DNA of 64,000 bases. Source: Sphingobium cloacae. Its GTDB lineage: Bacteria > Pseudomonadota > Alphaproteobacteria > Sphingomonadales > Sphingomonadaceae. The first letter of the stretch is position 1. Each line of letters starts with the position of its first letter. The notes below the pieces were generated by a model. That model searched no databases, was not told the DNA's origin, and was given only the letters and a program-made list of their open reading frames with translations. Positions 54,183-63,640 of the stretch are shown here, one piece after another. Both the position numbers and the translations under genes were made by a program. Where the stretch lies: positions 310,001 to 374,000 of the forward strand of contig NZ_AP017656.1 of NCBI RefSeq assembly GCF_002355855.1. Reading direction: 5' to 3'.

Positions 54183-54787
54183 ACCCCATGATCGGTGGTT
54201 GAAGAATCACAGCTGCCGCCCTTCCCCCGGTCTTCCCCGCTTTCGGCCCGATCGCTCGAGACCTTATACAGTTGCACCGCCGCCTCCGAAGAGGTCGATG
54301 TCCCGGGCATTACCCCGGGCATTTGAGTAATATGGCGGCTCCGTACCCATGCAGGCCGGCAGAAGCCGCCTGTTTAGGGCATCCCGTAGTTACGCTGAAT
54401 GGAGATGCGGCGCGGTTAGGTGTCCCGTTCGTCCACTAAACCCCTCGACGAGAGGCGCACCGGATGGGCTGAGAAACAGGCGGCCAAGACATGAGACCGC
54501 TGTCATCATCCGGACCTGGCGTGACAGTCGCTTTCGCCAGTATCGCTATATAGATTGCTGCAGACTGGGATTTAAGCAGTGTAGCCTTCACCATACGCAC
54601 CTTGCCCTGACCGTCATCGCCTCCATTTGCGACTAAGACGCATCTGGCCTTTTCCGAACATGCTATTGTTCCCCGTCCCTTTCGGGATTTCAGACCTTGT
54701 GAGGCCCGAGGTTAGTCCGGCGAGCAGAGGCATTCTCAACTTACCTCATCATCACTGATACTCCATTTCAGCGCCGCAACGGCGCAC
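52257..54787 (-). mobile_element. Group II intron (about 2.53 kb)
   Basis: 5' end GTGCGCC at 54787, inside the codons of a DUF6927-like gene; 3' end at about 52257, one-base ambiguity because an A occurs at both junctions. It encodes a reverse transcriptase/maturase with an HNH endonuclease domain and contains a recognisable domain V (52282-52315). The 605 bases before the RT gene hold the structured domains I-IV with no other gene. Splicing would restore the host reading frame exactly. Confidence 0.9.
52282..52315 (-). ncRNA. Group II intron domain V
   Basis: The 34-base hairpin begins GAGCCGCATGCGGTGAAAGC and ends CACGTGCGGTTC, with a GAAA-type tetraloop receptor-like cap. This is the catalytic hairpin of group II introns; domain VI follows to 52257. 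Confidence 0.88.
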
Positions 54788-55055
54788 TGTCTTTGTAGCC
54801 GAAATTTTCGCCGGTCTTGCTGTTGGGGCTCCAGAGGACCTTGCAGACGATCGCGAAGATCTCGCCCCCGATGCCATTCGTCAGGACTTGGGCAGCGGCG
54901 TAATAGGTGCGGTTCTTGGGGCAGGACGAGGCGAGGATCCTCAGTCCCTTCGTCCCGCCCTCGACATCGCGCGTGTAGGTGAATTGCGCGTCGAGATAGG
55001 CCTTGGCAGTCGGATGTCCGCCCATCGAGGCGAACGGCATGGTCAGCCATCCCAT
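54788..55055 (-). CDS. DUF6927-like protein, 5' exon (interrupted by group II intron)
   Basis: MGWLTMPFASMGGHPTAKAY, then LDAQFTYTRDVEGG and NSKTGENFGYKD. The unspliced frame reads 6 codons into the intron and stops at 54768. The spliced product would be 210 residues with the exon at 51892-52256. It lies 31 bases downstream of the ArdC gene on the same strand. GGAGACC precedes ATG 55055. I know the family as DUF6927 from memory. Confidence 0.75.
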
Positions 55056-55086
55056 GGCTGGTCTCCTTGGCGAAGAGGAAGTGGGG

Positions 55087-56037
55087 TCAGGCGGCTTCGG
55101 CCAGCGGCTCGACGGCCTCGAGGGGCGCGGACTCGGCCGGACTGATCTGGTCGTCCGCAAACCCGCACAGATAATTGAAGGCCTGCTCGGCCTTGGATGC
55201 CGCGTGAATGATCGCGGTCTTGTCGGCGCGCAGGATGCCGAGCCAATGGCCCACATAGCTTGCATGATTGTCGTGGAGTTCATTGGGCAGGCCGAGGTGC
55301 GCGCAGACGAGGCCACTCCCGATCTCGGCCACGAGTTCCTCGAAACTATAAGCTTGGTCACCGAACCGCTTGCCGAATGTCCGGGCGAGCCGCGCCGTGC
55401 CTCCGGACCAATGAACGGTTTCATGGGCTCGGGTCGAGGCATAGTGGTCCATCGACTTGAACGAGCGCTGATGCGGCATCTGGATATAATCGAACGTGGG
55501 GTGAAAATAGGCGCGGTCGCCGCCGTGCCGCACCTCGGCAGGAATCGGCTCGAAGAAGGCGTCGATCGCGGATTGGCGCGCCGAAGGATCGACCGGCGTA
55601 GGATCTTCGTCAGCCGGATAGAAATAGGCCGGCAGGCCATCGATCTGGTCGGCGTTGAAGACGATGTAGTGGCGTAGGAAGCGGATGCTGCGCTCGGTCT
55701 CCGCGCCGGTGACGGGGTCGGACTCCGTTTTCTTGAAGCTCGAATAATAGACCGAGAGCGAGCCTTGCTCGCCCCGGCGGACGTTGGCACCCAGCGCCTC
55801 GGCCTGGCGGTATGTCATCCAGTAGCGCGACCGATAGCCGCGCACATCGGCAATTGCCCAAAGGTAGAGGACATTGATCCCCGTATAGGGCGTGCCGCAA
55901 TGCCGAAGCGGTCGCCCGCCGGCGCCGGTGACCCGCCAGGGGCGGCTCCAGGGTGCGACGCCCTCTTCGAGCTTGCGGATGATGAGGTCGGTGATCTCGG
56001 CCGCGGCGTCGCGGCTCGGCTTCTGTTTGCTGCGCAT
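55087..56037 (-). CDS. ardC: ArdC-type antirestriction protein
   Basis: 316 residues. An N-terminal ssDNA-binding domain (DUF1738/ArdC-N: LEEGVAPWSRPW, GINVLYLWAIADVRGYRSRY, RRGEQGSLSVYYSSFKK) is followed by a zinc metalloprotease-like domain with HETVH at 205-209. ArdC of pSa/R388-type plasmids protects incoming single strands from restriction in the new host. Ends 31 bases before the interrupted DUF6927-like gene. Confidence 0.92.
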   Translation of the reverse strand: MRSKQKPSRDAAAEITDLIIRKLEEGVAPWSRPWRVTGAGGRPLRHCGTPYTGINVLYLWAIADVRGYRSRYWMTYRQAEALGANVRRGEQGSLSVYYSSFKKTESDPVTGAETERSIRFLRHYIVFNADQIDGLPAYFYPADEDPTPVDPSARQSAIDAFFEPIPAEVRHGGDRAYFHPTFDYIQMPHQRSFKSMDHYASTRAHETVHWSGGTARLARTFGKRFGDQAYSFEELVAEIGSGLVCAHLGLPNELHDNHASYVGHWLGILRADKTAIIHAASKAEQAFNYLCGFADDQISPAESAPLEAVEPLAEAA

Positions 56038-56067
56038 GACCGTTGGTCCCGTGGTTTGGGCAAGGGA

Positions 56068-56099
56068 AGACCGCCGGCGCGAAGGAGCACCGGCGGTCT
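56068..56099. terminator. Hairpin between ParB-like gene and ardC
   Basis: Perfect 10-bp stem AGACCGCCGG / CCGGCGGTCT with a 12-base loop, between the ParB-like stop (56124) and the ardC start (56037). No T-run; could be a transcript-processing hairpin or attenuator. Confidence 0.4.
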
Positions 56100-56123
56100 G
56101 TCGCTCAGGAGATGGAGCGCGCT

Positions 56124-58223
56124 TCAGGCGTCCGCGGGTTCGAGCGTCTCGTGATCGGCGCTGGGTTCGCCCTCCCCGTCCGAAGGCTCGACCTCATTGG
56201 CCTCGCCTTCGCCGTCATCGGCCTCGGTCGGGTCAGCCGGCGCTTCGGTGGCGGCGTCGAGGAAGCGCATCGCGTTAGGCACCCAGGCGAGTGCCGCCTC
56301 CTTGACCTCCGGCTCGACGATCGCCTCGCCCGCAAAGAGCTTCTGGCAGCTTTCCGATATTTCGGTCTTCTTGAGCGAGGTATGACGGACGGTCAGCGCC
56401 GGCCCGCCGATTTCGGTGAGCAGCGTGAGGATGCTGCCCTTGTTCACGCGGTCGAAGAAGTTCTCCGAGGTCGGCCGCCACCAGCTCGCGACGTCGATCT
56501 CGAGGATCGATGCAAGCCGATTGTGAAGCTTGATCTGCTCGTTCGACCAACCCGGCTTCGCCTCGAGCGACATCGCGACGATGTAGGCGAGCCAGTTGGC
56601 CTTGGTGTCGTCGTCGAGCGCGCGAAAGGCCTCGAACCGCGCAACCTCGCACTCGTGCTCCGTCCAGGCGGCGTCGAGACCGTCCTTCGCCTCGGCCAGA
56701 TAATCGCGCGCGCGCGAGCCCGGAATGTCGCCAGAGGCGGGATCCTGCGGCGCGCTGGCCCGGATGGTCGTGCCGTACTTCACGGAGCTGAGGTAGCGGG
56801 ACGCCGAGTTGGTCCGGGCGTCGACCATGACGAACAGCGCATAGTCGAGCGCGAGCGCCGGCTGCGCCAGGATGCAGGACGCCAGAATGTCGCGCCGCTG
56901 GACCGCCAGTTCGTCGTAGAGCCGGGCGCTGAGCGGCTTGCCGCCGGGCGCCACGGCCTCGGGCCGGTACTTCGGCTCGGACGAGGCATTGCCGCCGATG
57001 CGGGCGCCACCGCGCGTCGACTCTCCGTCCTCGCCGTCGTCGTGGTCCTCGTCGCCGGGCTCGTCGATGACGAGCTCCTGCTCGCTGTAATATTGGCTGT
57101 CGAGCCGCATCTCGCCCTGCGGGGTGAGGAGAAGGAAGGCGCCGACATGAGCCTTCATTTCCTCCGGCAGGACCGGCGCGCGGTTCTCGATGGCCTCGGC
57201 CTCGGCGATCAGACGATCGTCCTCCTGGTCGAGCAGCTTAAACGCCTCGTCGTCGAGCTCCTCGTCCTGCATCTCGGCCTCGATGACGGACCGGCGCTCC
57301 TCGATCTCCGCGAGGCGCGCGGCTTGTTCGTCGGTGAGCGGAGGCTGCTGCAGGATCGCGCGATAGAGTCCGTGCGCCGCGTTGTGCGCGTAGTTGCTCG
57401 CGATCGGGCGGATCCAGGCAAGACCGGTCTCTTGGCCGATGCGTGCGGCCTCGGCTTCCATGATCTCGCCGGCGAGGCGGTGAGCGATTTCGGGATCGAC
57501 CCAGCGGTCATTGCCGTCGGTGAAAAGATCCCCATCGATCTTGCCGCCGGCGTCGCGATACCGCGCCTCGCCGACCAGCACCGCGATCGGGTCGCTCGCC
57601 TTCAGCGTCTCGTTGGCGATCACGCGGCGGATGGTGTCGGCCGTGACGTGGCTCGACTGATAGCTGTTCCAAACCAGAAGCTGCTTCTCCTGGTTCTCGG
57701 TCGACGCATAGGCCTTGGCGATGTCGAGCGTGATCGCACCCTTGCTGAGCGCCTCGAAGATCGGCTCCGCAAGCGAGGCCAGGCGCAGCCGCCCCTCGAC
57801 GAAGCGGCGGGTCACGCCAAAGCGTTTGGCGACCGCGTCGATATCGCCCGTGGTGCCGATGAAGTGCTGGAACGCGCGGCATTCCTCGGCCGGCGTCATC
57901 TTGAGCTGGTGGAAGTTGGTCGCGGTCGACGTCTCGGACAGCTCGGCATCGTCGCCGGTCAGCACCATGACCGGAACATCGAAATCGGTCTCGGAGATGG
58001 TGCCACGCTCGGCGAGGAGGCGCAACGCACGCCAGCGACGGCCGCCGTCGAACACTTCGAAGGTGCCGCGCGGCTTCTTGGCGGGCGTGACGAGAAGGTT
58101 CTGCAGCACGCCCTTGGCCTCGATGCTCGCGGCCATGGGTTCGATCTGGAGCTGCTCGTCCGGGGCGGTGCGCACGTTGATCGGAGACAGGCGCAGCTTG
58201 TTGAGCTTGATGGTCTGGATCAC
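56124..58223 (-). CDS. ParB/RepB/Spo0J-family plasmid protein (699 aa)
   Basis: Starts at GTG 58223 with AAGGAG 9-14 bases upstream; 14 further codons are open upstream but lack a site. N-terminal ParB domain: LRLSPINVRTAPDEQLQIEP, FEVFDGGRRWRALRLL, ATNFHQLKMTPAEECRAFQ, and an HTH (DAVAKRFGVTRRFVEGRLRL). A long central acidic region (EELDDEAFKLLDQEDDRLI) and a specific C-terminal domain follow, with an acidic tail. Much longer than partition ParB proteins and without ParA; such proteins are common in leading regions of proteobacterial plasmids. Function unknown. Confidence 0.85.
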   Translation of the reverse strand: MIQTIKLNKLRLSPINVRTAPDEQLQIEPMAASIEAKGVLQNLLVTPAKKPRGTFEVFDGGRRWRALRLLAERGTISETDFDVPVMVLTGDDAELSETSTATNFHQLKMTPAEECRAFQHFIGTTGDIDAVAKRFGVTRRFVEGRLRLASLAEPIFEALSKGAITLDIAKAYASTENQEKQLLVWNSYQSSHVTADTIRRVIANETLKASDPIAVLVGEARYRDAGGKIDGDLFTDGNDRWVDPEIAHRLAGEIMEAEAARIGQETGLAWIRPIASNYAHNAAHGLYRAILQQPPLTDEQAARLAEIEERRSVIEAEMQDEELDDEAFKLLDQEDDRLIAEAEAIENRAPVLPEEMKAHVGAFLLLTPQGEMRLDSQYYSEQELVIDEPGDEDHDDGEDGESTRGGARIGGNASSEPKYRPEAVAPGGKPLSARLYDELAVQRRDILASCILAQPALALDYALFVMVDARTNSASRYLSSVKYGTTIRASAPQDPASGDIPGSRARDYLAEAKDGLDAAWTEHECEVARFEAFRALDDDTKANWLAYIVAMSLEAKPGWSNEQIKLHNRLASILEIDVASWWRPTSENFFDRVNKGSILTLLTEIGGPALTVRHTSLKKTEISESCQKLFAGEAIVEPEVKEAALAWVPNAMRFLDAATEAPADPTEADDGEGEANEVEPSDGEGEPSADHETLEPADA

Positions 58224-58364
58224 AGGGGTAACTCCTTCTGGCGTTCGGGTATTTCCGAACACCACCCCAGCTCCCCCTCCCTCTCTCTCAGGCGTGCCTG
58301 AGGTCGCTTAGAAGTACGCCGTGCGCGCGTGCCGATCGGACCGTCCTCATCGCCGGAAGACCGG

Positions 58365-61300
58365 TCAGGGCGAGCCCGAGACGATCCGCCCGACGATCTC
58401 GGCTGCCGTCGGTACCGGCACGAAGACCCTGGTCCGGTACTGGATCACCTCGGTGAAGCATCCGATCGACTTGAGCCAGGCGAGCTGCGCCGGCGGCGCA
58501 CCCACCAGCTCGATCCGGGGTGATCCGTTCACGAGGGAGCGCTTGATGCACATCGGGAACGGCCGTGCCAGATCGACGCTCCGGCCGGTCAGCGCGGATT
58601 TCACGAGGTCGGTGGGCGGGAGATTGTCGGTCCGGTCCAGGCCGAGCTTCGTGAAGAGCTGCACGACGTGATCGTCAAACACCAGGCGGCCGAGCCAACT
58701 GTTGCCCTCCTTGTCCGCGATGCGATTGACGACGAGGTGGTCGTTGGGAAGCGCGGACCAGATCGGGAGAAGGAGGCCCGTCGCAAGGCGGATCGTTTCC
58801 GTATCGACTTTGTTGGCCGCCTCCTGTGCTTCTTCCAGCCACTTCTCGGAGAAGAGCTGGCGATCGATGGGGCTCCAGGCGCTTTCGAACAGCTCTTGCT
58901 CGCGCATATATTCGCGCCGCGTGGGACGGATGAGTTCGAACCGCGGGATCGGTGTGCCCTCCTTCTCCTCCATGAGGGCGCGGGCGCGGGTCTGCAGCGC
59001 AACCATCCCGGACTTGGCGTTCATCAGATAATCGGCGGTGCCGTCATTGTCGGCGATGCGCAGGACCCGCTCAAGGGAGACCGGCGTCCGCCGCCGAGCG
59101 ATCTCGATCGTGAGCAGATGAGAGGTCGCGCCACTGACCGGGTCGGTGCGCAGCACGGTGTCGTCTATGAGGGTCGCCGTATCGACCAGGATGGTTTCAA
59201 CGCCGACATCGAGCCGTCCGGCCTCGCGCGCGGCCGATACGCGCGTCTCGACGAGTGCGAGGAACTCGTCGAAGATCTTGTTCTGCAGCGCGATCGGCAG
59301 CGCCAGGATGCGGTTGAGCCACCGCTGGATCGGCGGGAGGTCGTCCTTCATGACGCCGTCCTTGTCGCAGAGCTCGAGACCGGTGCGCTTCTCGAACTCG
59401 GCATGGGAGACGCTGGTCAGCTTCCCTCCGACGAGCAGATGAAACCAGCTCACCAGGGCCGCGCAGGCATATTCACTTTCGAGATTGTCGGCGGGATCGA
59501 ACAGGTTCTGACCACCCGTCTGGCGTTGACCGCGGGTGAGCGCGCCCAGGCTGTCGAGCCGGCGGGCGATCGTGCTCGTGAAACGGAGCTCGCCCTTGCA
59601 GTCGGTCGTCACCGGCCTGAACAGGGGTGTGCTCGCCTGATGGGTGCGATGGGTCCGGCCAAGGCCCTGAATCGCGCGATCGGCCCGCCAGCCGGGTTCG
59701 AGCAGGAGATGAACGCGCTGCTGCTGATTGGGGACGTCTCGAGAGGCGTGATAGGAGCGCCCAGTGCCGCCCGCATCGGAGAAGACGAGGATCCGCTTGC
59801 GACCCTGCATGAACGCGGCGGCCTCGGCCTGACTGGTCCTGGTCGAGCGACTTTCGAGCTTCTGCCGTCCATCGCCGGTCGAGACGAGGCGCTTCGTGCG
59901 CCCGGTCACCTCCGCAACATTATCGTGACCGAAATGCTCGAGGATGCCCTCCAGCGCCGACATGATCGGCGGAAGGGCGCAGAGATTCTCGATGAGCTGG
60001 GCCCGCGCCGCTTCGGCCTCGGGATTGTAGACGGGGTTGCCCGCCTCGTCTTCCATCGGAACCGAGCGCTGCGCGCCGGTCTCGTCGGTGAAGATCCGCA
60101 TCTGACGGGTCGGGAAAGCGCGCTCCAGATAGTCGATCATATATTCCCGGGGCGAGAGGTCGATCTCGAGGTCCGCGCGGTCGTCGGGGCTGAGCGCGCC
60201 TAGTCTCCGGTCAAGAATGGACTCGGCCGTCGTGACGAGCTGCATCACGACTGACTGCCCCGCGGCGAGATGCTCGTGGACCGCGGCGATGACGGTGGGG
60301 AGCTTCATGGAGAGCAGAACCTGTCCGAAAAAGCGCTGCTTCGTGGACTCGAACCGCGAGCGCGCGGATGCCTTGGCGCCGCTGTTCAAAGTCGCGTTCT
60401 CAAGCGCATCGACGATGCCGGTCAGTTCGAGCGCCTTCTCCAAGTTCTGGTGAATGATCGACCACGCGTCCGCATAGGTGTCGTAGATCTCGATCTGCGC
60501 GGCGGTCAGCTCATGGCGCAGAATGTCATATTCGACACCTGCGAAGCTCAGTGCGCGGGCCATGTAGAGGCCGGTGGCCTTGAGATCGCGCGCGACCAGC
60601 TCCATCGCGGCGATCCCGCCTTTGCTGATGCTGCTGATGAACTGCTCCCGGTCGGGGAAGGCGGTCCCTGGGCCCCAGAGCCCCAGTCGGACCGCATAAG
60701 CGAGGTTGTTGACGACAGAGGCGCCGGTGGCTGAAGCATAGAGGACGCGGGCCGCGGGCAATTGGTTCTGGAGGAGCACGCCGCAGATTCCCTGCTGGGA
60801 TCCATCCTTGGTGCCGAGAGCGCCCTCCCCACCCGCAACGCCGCCCATCTCGTGGGCCTCGTCGAAGGCGATGACACCGTCAAAATCGGCCCCGGCCCAG
60901 TCAACCAGCTGCTTCAGGCGACCGTAGTCACCACGCATCGAACGCAGCGTCGGATAGCTGACGAACAGCACGCCCTGGTCGAGGCTGATCGGCTCATCGA
61001 TCTTCCAGTTGGAGATGGGCTGAATGTCGCCGTTAAGGCCGCCAAGGGCCGTCCAGTCGCGTCGCGCGTCTTCGAGGAGCGGCGCATTCTTCGAGACCCA
61101 GATGTTGCGGCGGCGGCCCTGGAGCCAGTTGTCGAGGATGCAGGCCGCGATTTGACGACCCTTCCCCGCCCCCGTGCCGTCGCCCAGGAAGAAGCCCTTA
61201 CGATAGGAATGGCCGTCTTCGGCCAGCACGAGGCCGACACCCTCCTTGTCGGGTCTGAAAGTGCCTGGGATCCACTGGGTCCAGGCATGCCCCGCGTAGA

Positions 61301-62588
61301 CGACCGTCTCGAGTTGGGAGGCGGAGAGCAGCCGCTCGGCGACGGTGCGCTCGGGCAGCGCCGGCACATACTCTGGGACCGGCGCCGGGATCGAGCCCAT
61401 GGCGACAGATTCGACGAGCGGCGTTGGATGCTCGCCAGCGCTCGCGAAGCTGATACGGCTCGGTCGATATGGAAGATAGACGCCGCTCTGCTCGAGCAGC
61501 GGCGCCGGCGTCTCAAGTTTCGCATATTCGACGGGGAGCACGTGGTTGCGTGCCGGGGCATGGTAGGCGCGGGGCGCCGGACGGCTGCTTTTGACGGCCC
61601 GGAAGAGCGAAACTCCACCTGAGCGCTTCGGCGCCGACGCTCCGCGATCGGGCTTCGCCGACGATCGTTCGGGGATGATCAGGATATCGAGCAGCTCGGC
61701 AACGGACGAACGCTGGATGAGCGCGGGGGGCGACCGGCCGGGGACCTTGTCGATGACAAACAACCGCACGGCGATCGAAGTCCCATGCTTCAGGTAGCAC
61801 TTCTCGAGACGGACGGCCGCCAGGACGCTCACGTCGCGCAGGATCGTCTCATATTGCTCACGCATGCGTGCGCTCGGGCCAAACCAATCGGGCATGATGG
61901 CAACGAGCCGGCCGCCCGGTTGAAGACGGCGCAGCGCCGCTTGCAGATGACGGACTGCGGCATAGTCGTCGGCGCCGCGGCCGACCGACCTCGAAAAGGG
62001 CGGGTTCATCAGGATGAGGGTTGGTCGATCGACGCTTGCGAGGGTGGAATTGATGGTCGCACCATCGTGCCCGGTGATCGATGCTGAGGGGAAAGCCGCC
62101 TTCAATCGGCCACGGCGGAGCGGATCGAGCTCGTTCAGATGGAGCGATTCGACGTGACGGAGCTGCGCGACCAATAGGCCGTTACCCGCGCTCGGCTCGA
62201 GCACGATGTCGTCGGGCTGGACGTTGGCGAGAAGCGTCATAACCGCAGCGATGTCGACAGGTGTCGAGAATTGCTGCCATTCGATCTGATCCTCGCTGCG
62301 AACCGTCTGAGTGGGCAGGCGATCGGACAAGTCGATCAGCGCGCGGACGTCGCCGAACGCCGCAATTTTTTGGGCGCTCGACTGAAGATGGATGGCAAGG
62401 GCATGCTCGAGGAGTTCAAAGCTGGCGCGTTGTGTCCAGCGACCGTCGGCATCAGAACCGCCGAAGGCCTTGGTCATCGCGTCGTTGAGGTGACGACGCT
62501 GAATGGCCTCGTCGGAGCGCAGACGGGGTAGAAGGAGGCGCACGGCCTCGCGCTCAGCCTGGGCGGCCGCTTCGAAGAGATCGGACAT
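58365..62588 (-). CDS. Strawberry-notch-type helicase with N-terminal methyltransferase
   Basis: 1407 residues from ATG 62588. An N-terminal methyltransferase-like domain has EPSAGNG (131-137) and NPPF (195-198), the N6-adenine pattern. A superfamily 2 helicase follows: Walker A GDGTGAGKG (469-477), DEAH (576-579) and a C-terminal strawberry-notch helicase core (RILVFSDAGGTGRSYHASRD). Large proteins of this class are encoded on plasmids and phages and may remodel or methylate incoming DNA; no activity is proven. GGAG lies 9-12 bases before the ATG. Confidence 0.88.
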   Translation of the reverse strand: MSDLFEAAAQAEREAVRLLLPRLRSDEAIQRRHLNDAMTKAFGGSDADGRWTQRASFELLEHALAIHLQSSAQKIAAFGDVRALIDLSDRLPTQTVRSEDQIEWQQFSTPVDIAAVMTLLANVQPDDIVLEPSAGNGLLVAQLRHVESLHLNELDPLRRGRLKAAFPSASITGHDGATINSTLASVDRPTLILMNPPFSRSVGRGADDYAAVRHLQAALRRLQPGGRLVAIMPDWFGPSARMREQYETILRDVSVLAAVRLEKCYLKHGTSIAVRLFVIDKVPGRSPPALIQRSSVAELLDILIIPERSSAKPDRGASAPKRSGGVSLFRAVKSSRPAPRAYHAPARNHVLPVEYAKLETPAPLLEQSGVYLPYRPSRISFASAGEHPTPLVESVAMGSIPAPVPEYVPALPERTVAERLLSASQLETVVYAGHAWTQWIPGTFRPDKEGVGLVLAEDGHSYRKGFFLGDGTGAGKGRQIAACILDNWLQGRRRNIWVSKNAPLLEDARRDWTALGGLNGDIQPISNWKIDEPISLDQGVLFVSYPTLRSMRGDYGRLKQLVDWAGADFDGVIAFDEAHEMGGVAGGEGALGTKDGSQQGICGVLLQNQLPAARVLYASATGASVVNNLAYAVRLGLWGPGTAFPDREQFISSISKGGIAAMELVARDLKATGLYMARALSFAGVEYDILRHELTAAQIEIYDTYADAWSIIHQNLEKALELTGIVDALENATLNSGAKASARSRFESTKQRFFGQVLLSMKLPTVIAAVHEHLAAGQSVVMQLVTTAESILDRRLGALSPDDRADLEIDLSPREYMIDYLERAFPTRQMRIFTDETGAQRSVPMEDEAGNPVYNPEAEAARAQLIENLCALPPIMSALEGILEHFGHDNVAEVTGRTKRLVSTGDGRQKLESRSTRTSQAEAAAFMQGRKRILVFSDAGGTGRSYHASRDVPNQQQRVHLLLEPGWRADRAIQGLGRTHRTHQASTPLFRPVTTDCKGELRFTSTIARRLDSLGALTRGQRQTGGQNLFDPADNLESEYACAALVSWFHLLVGGKLTSVSHAEFEKRTGLELCDKDGVMKDDLPPIQRWLNRILALPIALQNKIFDEFLALVETRVSAAREAGRLDVGVETILVDTATLIDDTVLRTDPVSGATSHLLTIEIARRRTPVSLERVLRIADNDGTADYLMNAKSGMVALQTRARALMEEKEGTPIPRFELIRPTRREYMREQELFESAWSPIDRQLFSEKWLEEAQEAANKVDTETIRLATGLLLPIWSALPNDHLVVNRIADKEGNSWLGRLVFDDHVVQLFTKLGLDRTDNLPPTDLVKSALTGRSVDLARPFPMCIKRSLVNGSPRIELVGAPPAQLAWLKSIGCFTEVIQYRTRVFVPVPTAAEIVGRIVSGSP

Positions 62589-62669
62589 GGGTGTGGTCTC
62601 CAGAGTGGGCTGCACCCTCGGCAGCGACACCCTTTCGATCCCCCTCCCCTCTCCTCCGGCGCTTCGCGC

Positions 62670-63524
62670 CTAGACGCGGCTCTGCTGCGCTCGGGCATCG
62701 AGCGCCTTTGCCCAATCCTTGTAGATTGGCGGCGGGGGCGCGCGTTCGATGATGAGGCCCGACCGGGCGTAATGCGCTTGGGCACTTTCGGCTGCCCTGC
62801 GCCCTTCGGAATCGTTGTCCTCGGCGACCAGGAGCGTTGTGACCGTGGGCGGAATGACGAGCTGGTTGAGCCGACGTGCGCCGAGTGAAGCCCAGCACGG
62901 GAGGTTGCTCAGGCGCGCGAAAGCGTCGGCCGTCTCAAAGCCCTCGGCGATGGCAAGGGTGTTGCCCCCTGCCCCGCCCCGCCAAGCGCCGTGCCCCGGG
63001 GCGCCAAGCATGACCTTGCGCGTGTAATGGGCGGTGTCGGGGTTCAGGAATATGCGTTGAATTGCGACCAGACGGTTTCCCTCGCGCACCGCTACCAGGA
63101 GAGCGGGTTCGAAGATCGTCTTCGGCTTGGGCAGGTAAGGGCAACGCGGATGGAAGCGAAGATCGCGTGGTGGTGGGAGGAGGTTCCGGCACTGGAGGTA
63201 GCGCTCGGCAAGGGTGCCCGGAACGTCGACCGCCTCATTCCAGATTCTTTCGACGTTCATCGGCCGCGGCGAGTCCGCCAAGGCGGGTGGCGGATAATGG
63301 CGACCCGGGCGAACAAGGCGCAGTTCACGCAGGACGTCTTCGCGCGAGCATCCTGCGAAACAGGTGACGAGAATGCAGCGATCCCCTTGCCGAATCGACA
63401 AGCTTGGATCGCGATCGCTGTGTGCGGGACAGCGGCACATCGCGACATTGCCGCTCCACGTGCCGCCCAGGGCCCCGACAATGTCGACTATCTCCTGCGA
63501 TGGCCGTCTGGCTGTAAGCGGCAT
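62670..63524 (-). CDS. Toprim-domain primase-like protein
   Basis: 284 residues. A CHC2-type zinc ribbon (MCRCPAHSDRDPSLSI, CFAGC, residues 29-59) precedes a toprim fold (LAIAEGFETADAFARL, LLVAEDNDSEGRRAAESA). This matches the DUF7146/toprim proteins of alphaproteobacterial plasmids that probably prime synthesis of the complementary strand after conjugation. Start ATG 63524 has AGGAGGTAGA just upstream. Ends 82 bases before the helicase/methylase gene. Confidence 0.88.
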   Translation of the reverse strand: MPLTARRPSQEIVDIVGALGGTWSGNVAMCRCPAHSDRDPSLSIRQGDRCILVTCFAGCSREDVLRELRLVRPGRHYPPPALADSPRPMNVERIWNEAVDVPGTLAERYLQCRNLLPPPRDLRFHPRCPYLPKPKTIFEPALLVAVREGNRLVAIQRIFLNPDTAHYTRKVMLGAPGHGAWRGGAGGNTLAIAEGFETADAFARLSNLPCWASLGARRLNQLVIPPTVTTLLVAEDNDSEGRRAAESAQAHYARSGLIIERAPPPPIYKDWAKALDARAQQSRV

Positions 63525-63640
63525 AATTCTACCTCCTGCTTACACGCTCGGCCCCTCCTTTCCTCTTTTCGGTCGGTCTGAGACTTGGAGACAGATTCAG
63601 CCTGCGCTCGCCTCAACGCGAACGGCTCGGAGATCATCGG

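Noticed and set aside
47804..58223. ParB-like proteins as a partition system
   Set aside because: Both ParB-family proteins lack an adjacent ParA, and no parS-type repeat set was seen, so a partition role is not claimed.
56043..58301. Long plus-strand frame (752 codons)
   Set aside because: It is antisense to the ParB-like gene, has no recognisable domain and shows codon-shadow composition. Other long opposite-strand frames at 1778-3070, 22136-23926, 24368-26227 and 53316-54191 were rejected for the same reason.
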